15,445 bases of DNA, taken from Bovifimicola sp050309585. Lineage in GTDB: Bacteria; Bacillota; Clostridia; Lachnospirales; Lachnospiraceae. The position numbers were made by a program, and so were the translations under genes. The stretch lies in the NCBI GenBank assembly GCA_050309585.1, contig JBNRML010000083.1, positions 1 through 15,445 on the forward strand, read 5' to 3'. This document shows positions 14,661-15,445 of this stretch, piece by piece; the stretch's first letter is position 1, and every line of letters starts with the position of its first letter. The notes under the pieces are model-generated. The model worked only from the letters and a program-made list of their open reading frames with translations. It ran no database searches and was not told where the DNA came from.

Positions 14661-15227
14661 ATGACTGCTGTCAGCTTTTATGATTACGATAATGAAATGG
14701 ACGGGCAGCACGGGCTATATAATGCCATTAAATATGATAATAAAAAAGATTTGATTTTTTTCAAAGAAAGATTTAAAGGGGTTAAAATCTTCTTCATGCC
14801 GGATTATTCCATATTTGGAGATATACAAACCTATGAGAATCATCATCGTATGGGAAGAGCAAGAGAAGTGGCATTGTGGCTTACTATGGAAAATGACAGC
14901 ATTGTTATTCCTAATATTGCAGCGGGAAGTATCAGAGACCTGAATTACATATTTGACGGATATGAAAAGGTTAAAGTGGCTGGAATAAGTACAAAAAGTA
15001 AATTGCCTAACAGAGAAGATAGAGAATTGCTTCAGGCAACAATAAATGAGGCACTTATTAGAATGCCAGCATTAGAGACCTTTGTTGTATATGATATATC
15101 TGCTGATAACAGAGATGCAGATATCTTATTTAGATGTGCTAAAGAAAAAGGAATCAAGGTTGTTATCCCTGATAATAGTATGAAAATTCGAAACAGAATT
15201 TTAAAGGTTAGGAGGGAAACAGCATGA
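14661..15227 (+). CDS. DUF4417 family protein, probably N-terminally truncated
   Basis: The 188-residue protein fits the DUF4417 pattern common on phages and conjugative elements: FKGVKIFFMPDYSIFGDIQT, then a helix with RAREVALWL, SIVIPNIAAGSIRDLNYIFDG, VAGISTKSKLPNREDRELL, and ETFVVYDISADNRDADILF. Typical members have about 60-100 more residues before the first of these motifs. Here the ATG at 14661 has no ribosome binding site and the frame is open upstream only to 14631, where TAA closes it. A loss of the native 5' end is therefore likely, with the break near 14631-14660. The function of DUF4417 is unknown to me. The stop overlaps the ATG of the next ORF (ATGA), so the two are translationally coupled. 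Confidence 0.65.
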   Translation: MTAVSFYDYDNEMDGQHGLYNAIKYDNKKDLIFFKERFKGVKIFFMPDYSIFGDIQTYENHHRMGRAREVALWLTMENDSIVIPNIAAGSIRDLNYIFDGYEKVKVAGISTKSKLPNREDRELLQATINEALIRMPALETFVVYDISADNRDADILFRCAKEKGIKVVIPDNSMKIRNRILKVRRETA

Positions 15228-15355
15228 GTAGTGGCGTAAGTTCAGGACAGAGTACAGGCGTTGGCAATTCTCAACTATCAACAGAAAATTTTGAATATGC
15301 AAATAAATTAGCAGAATTGCAAGCTGAGATATTTACTAGTGCAATATTTTTTTAA
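15224..15355 (+). CDS. 43-residue ORF coupled to DUF4417, probably cut by an IS
   Basis: ATG at 15224 overlaps the preceding stop and has GGAGGG upstream. The ORF encodes a Ser/Gly-rich start (MSSGVSSGQSTGVGNSQL), then STENFEYANKLAELQAEIF, and ends TSAIFF. The helical part looks like the beginning of a longer element-borne protein. The last codons are T-rich and run straight into the promoter of the presumed transposase, so the true C terminus is probably lost to that insertion. No family recognised. Confidence 0.5.
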   Translation: MSSGVSSGQSTGVGNSQLSTENFEYANKLAELQAEIFTSAIFF

Positions 15356-15359
15356 TAGA

Positions 15360-15388
15360 TGGACTATATCCTTCCGCTATGATATAAT
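15360..15388 (+). promoter_or_regulatory. Promoter of the right-edge gene
   Basis: -35 TGGACT (15360-15365), a 17-nt spacer and a perfect -10 TATAAT (15383-15388). The next ATG, at 15418, has GGAGGG upstream. Confidence 0.65.
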
Positions 15389-15417
15389 GTATCCAGATTA
15401 TTCTGGAGGGCATTTTC

Positions 15418-15445
15418 ATGGGAAGAACTGCTACTAAACTAAATC
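15418..15445 (+). CDS. Start of a gene at the right edge, probably a transposase
   Basis: ATG preceded by CTGGAGGG and a near-consensus promoter; only MGRTATKLN is visible. The compact promoter-to-gene layout directly abutting a cut ORF suggests the left end of an insertion sequence. Nine residues cannot identify the family. Confidence 0.4.

Noticed and set aside
1..15445. CRISPR array, tRNA or rRNA genes
   Set aside because: No regularly spaced repeats and no cloverleaf or rRNA-like sequence were noticed on either strand.

Overview
The window reads as an AT-rich chromosomal segment of a clostridial Firmicute, most likely a member of the Lachnospiraceae. This rests on strong GGAGG-type ribosome binding sites, the AT-biased codon use, and the family mix of large serine recombinases, short EamA protein, DUF4272, TrkA/TrkH and DUF4417. 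It is inference from recognised families, not a database match. The segment is a mosaic: a stable potassium-transport locus lies between mobile-element debris on both sides, and several genes are cut at sharp junctions.

Left part (1-1933). The window opens inside an insertion sequence whose transposase runs off the left edge. Its outer end abuts the last 117 codons of pglX, the adenine methyltransferase of BREX type 1 phage defence. Immediately after the pglX stop lies a second element, bounded by a 12-bp inverted repeat (576-587 and 1922-1933). Its transposase appears to carry an internal deletion.

Core genes (1962-5988). A short EamA/DMT membrane protein on the plus strand converges on a minus-strand cluster across a 14-bp-stem bidirectional terminator. 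The cluster is transcribed in the order trkA, trkH, DUF4272. TrkA is the nucleotide-binding gating subunit and TrkH the potassium-conducting membrane subunit. A promoter upstream of trkA is legible.

Recombinase island (6218-12946). Reading rightward there is a 148-residue protein that looks like a catalytically dead serine-recombinase N-terminal domain; a large serine recombinase that has lost its N-terminal nucleophile region; an intact large serine recombinase; a strong terminator; the C-terminal part of a TOTE-like superfamily 2 helicase with a PLD-like tail, cut inside its DEAH box; and a third large serine recombinase with an intact catalytic start but a cut C terminus. That C terminus is joined within about 13 bp to a galactose mutarotase gene lacking its 5' third.

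Right part (12942-15445). After the mutarotase remnant come mgsA (methylglyoxal synthase) and a VOC-family glyoxalase-like gene, a plausible make-and-detoxify pair. A 27-codon minus-strand ORF with a strong ribosome binding site follows. Then come a probably N-terminally truncated DUF4417 gene, translationally coupled to a 43-codon ORF, and the promoter and first codons of what is probably another transposase at the right edge.

The two most interesting signals are the dead recombinase-like protein leading the recombinase operon and the helicase-PLD/recombinase pair. The window shows no complete new defence or mobility system; much of it is decayed or truncated.
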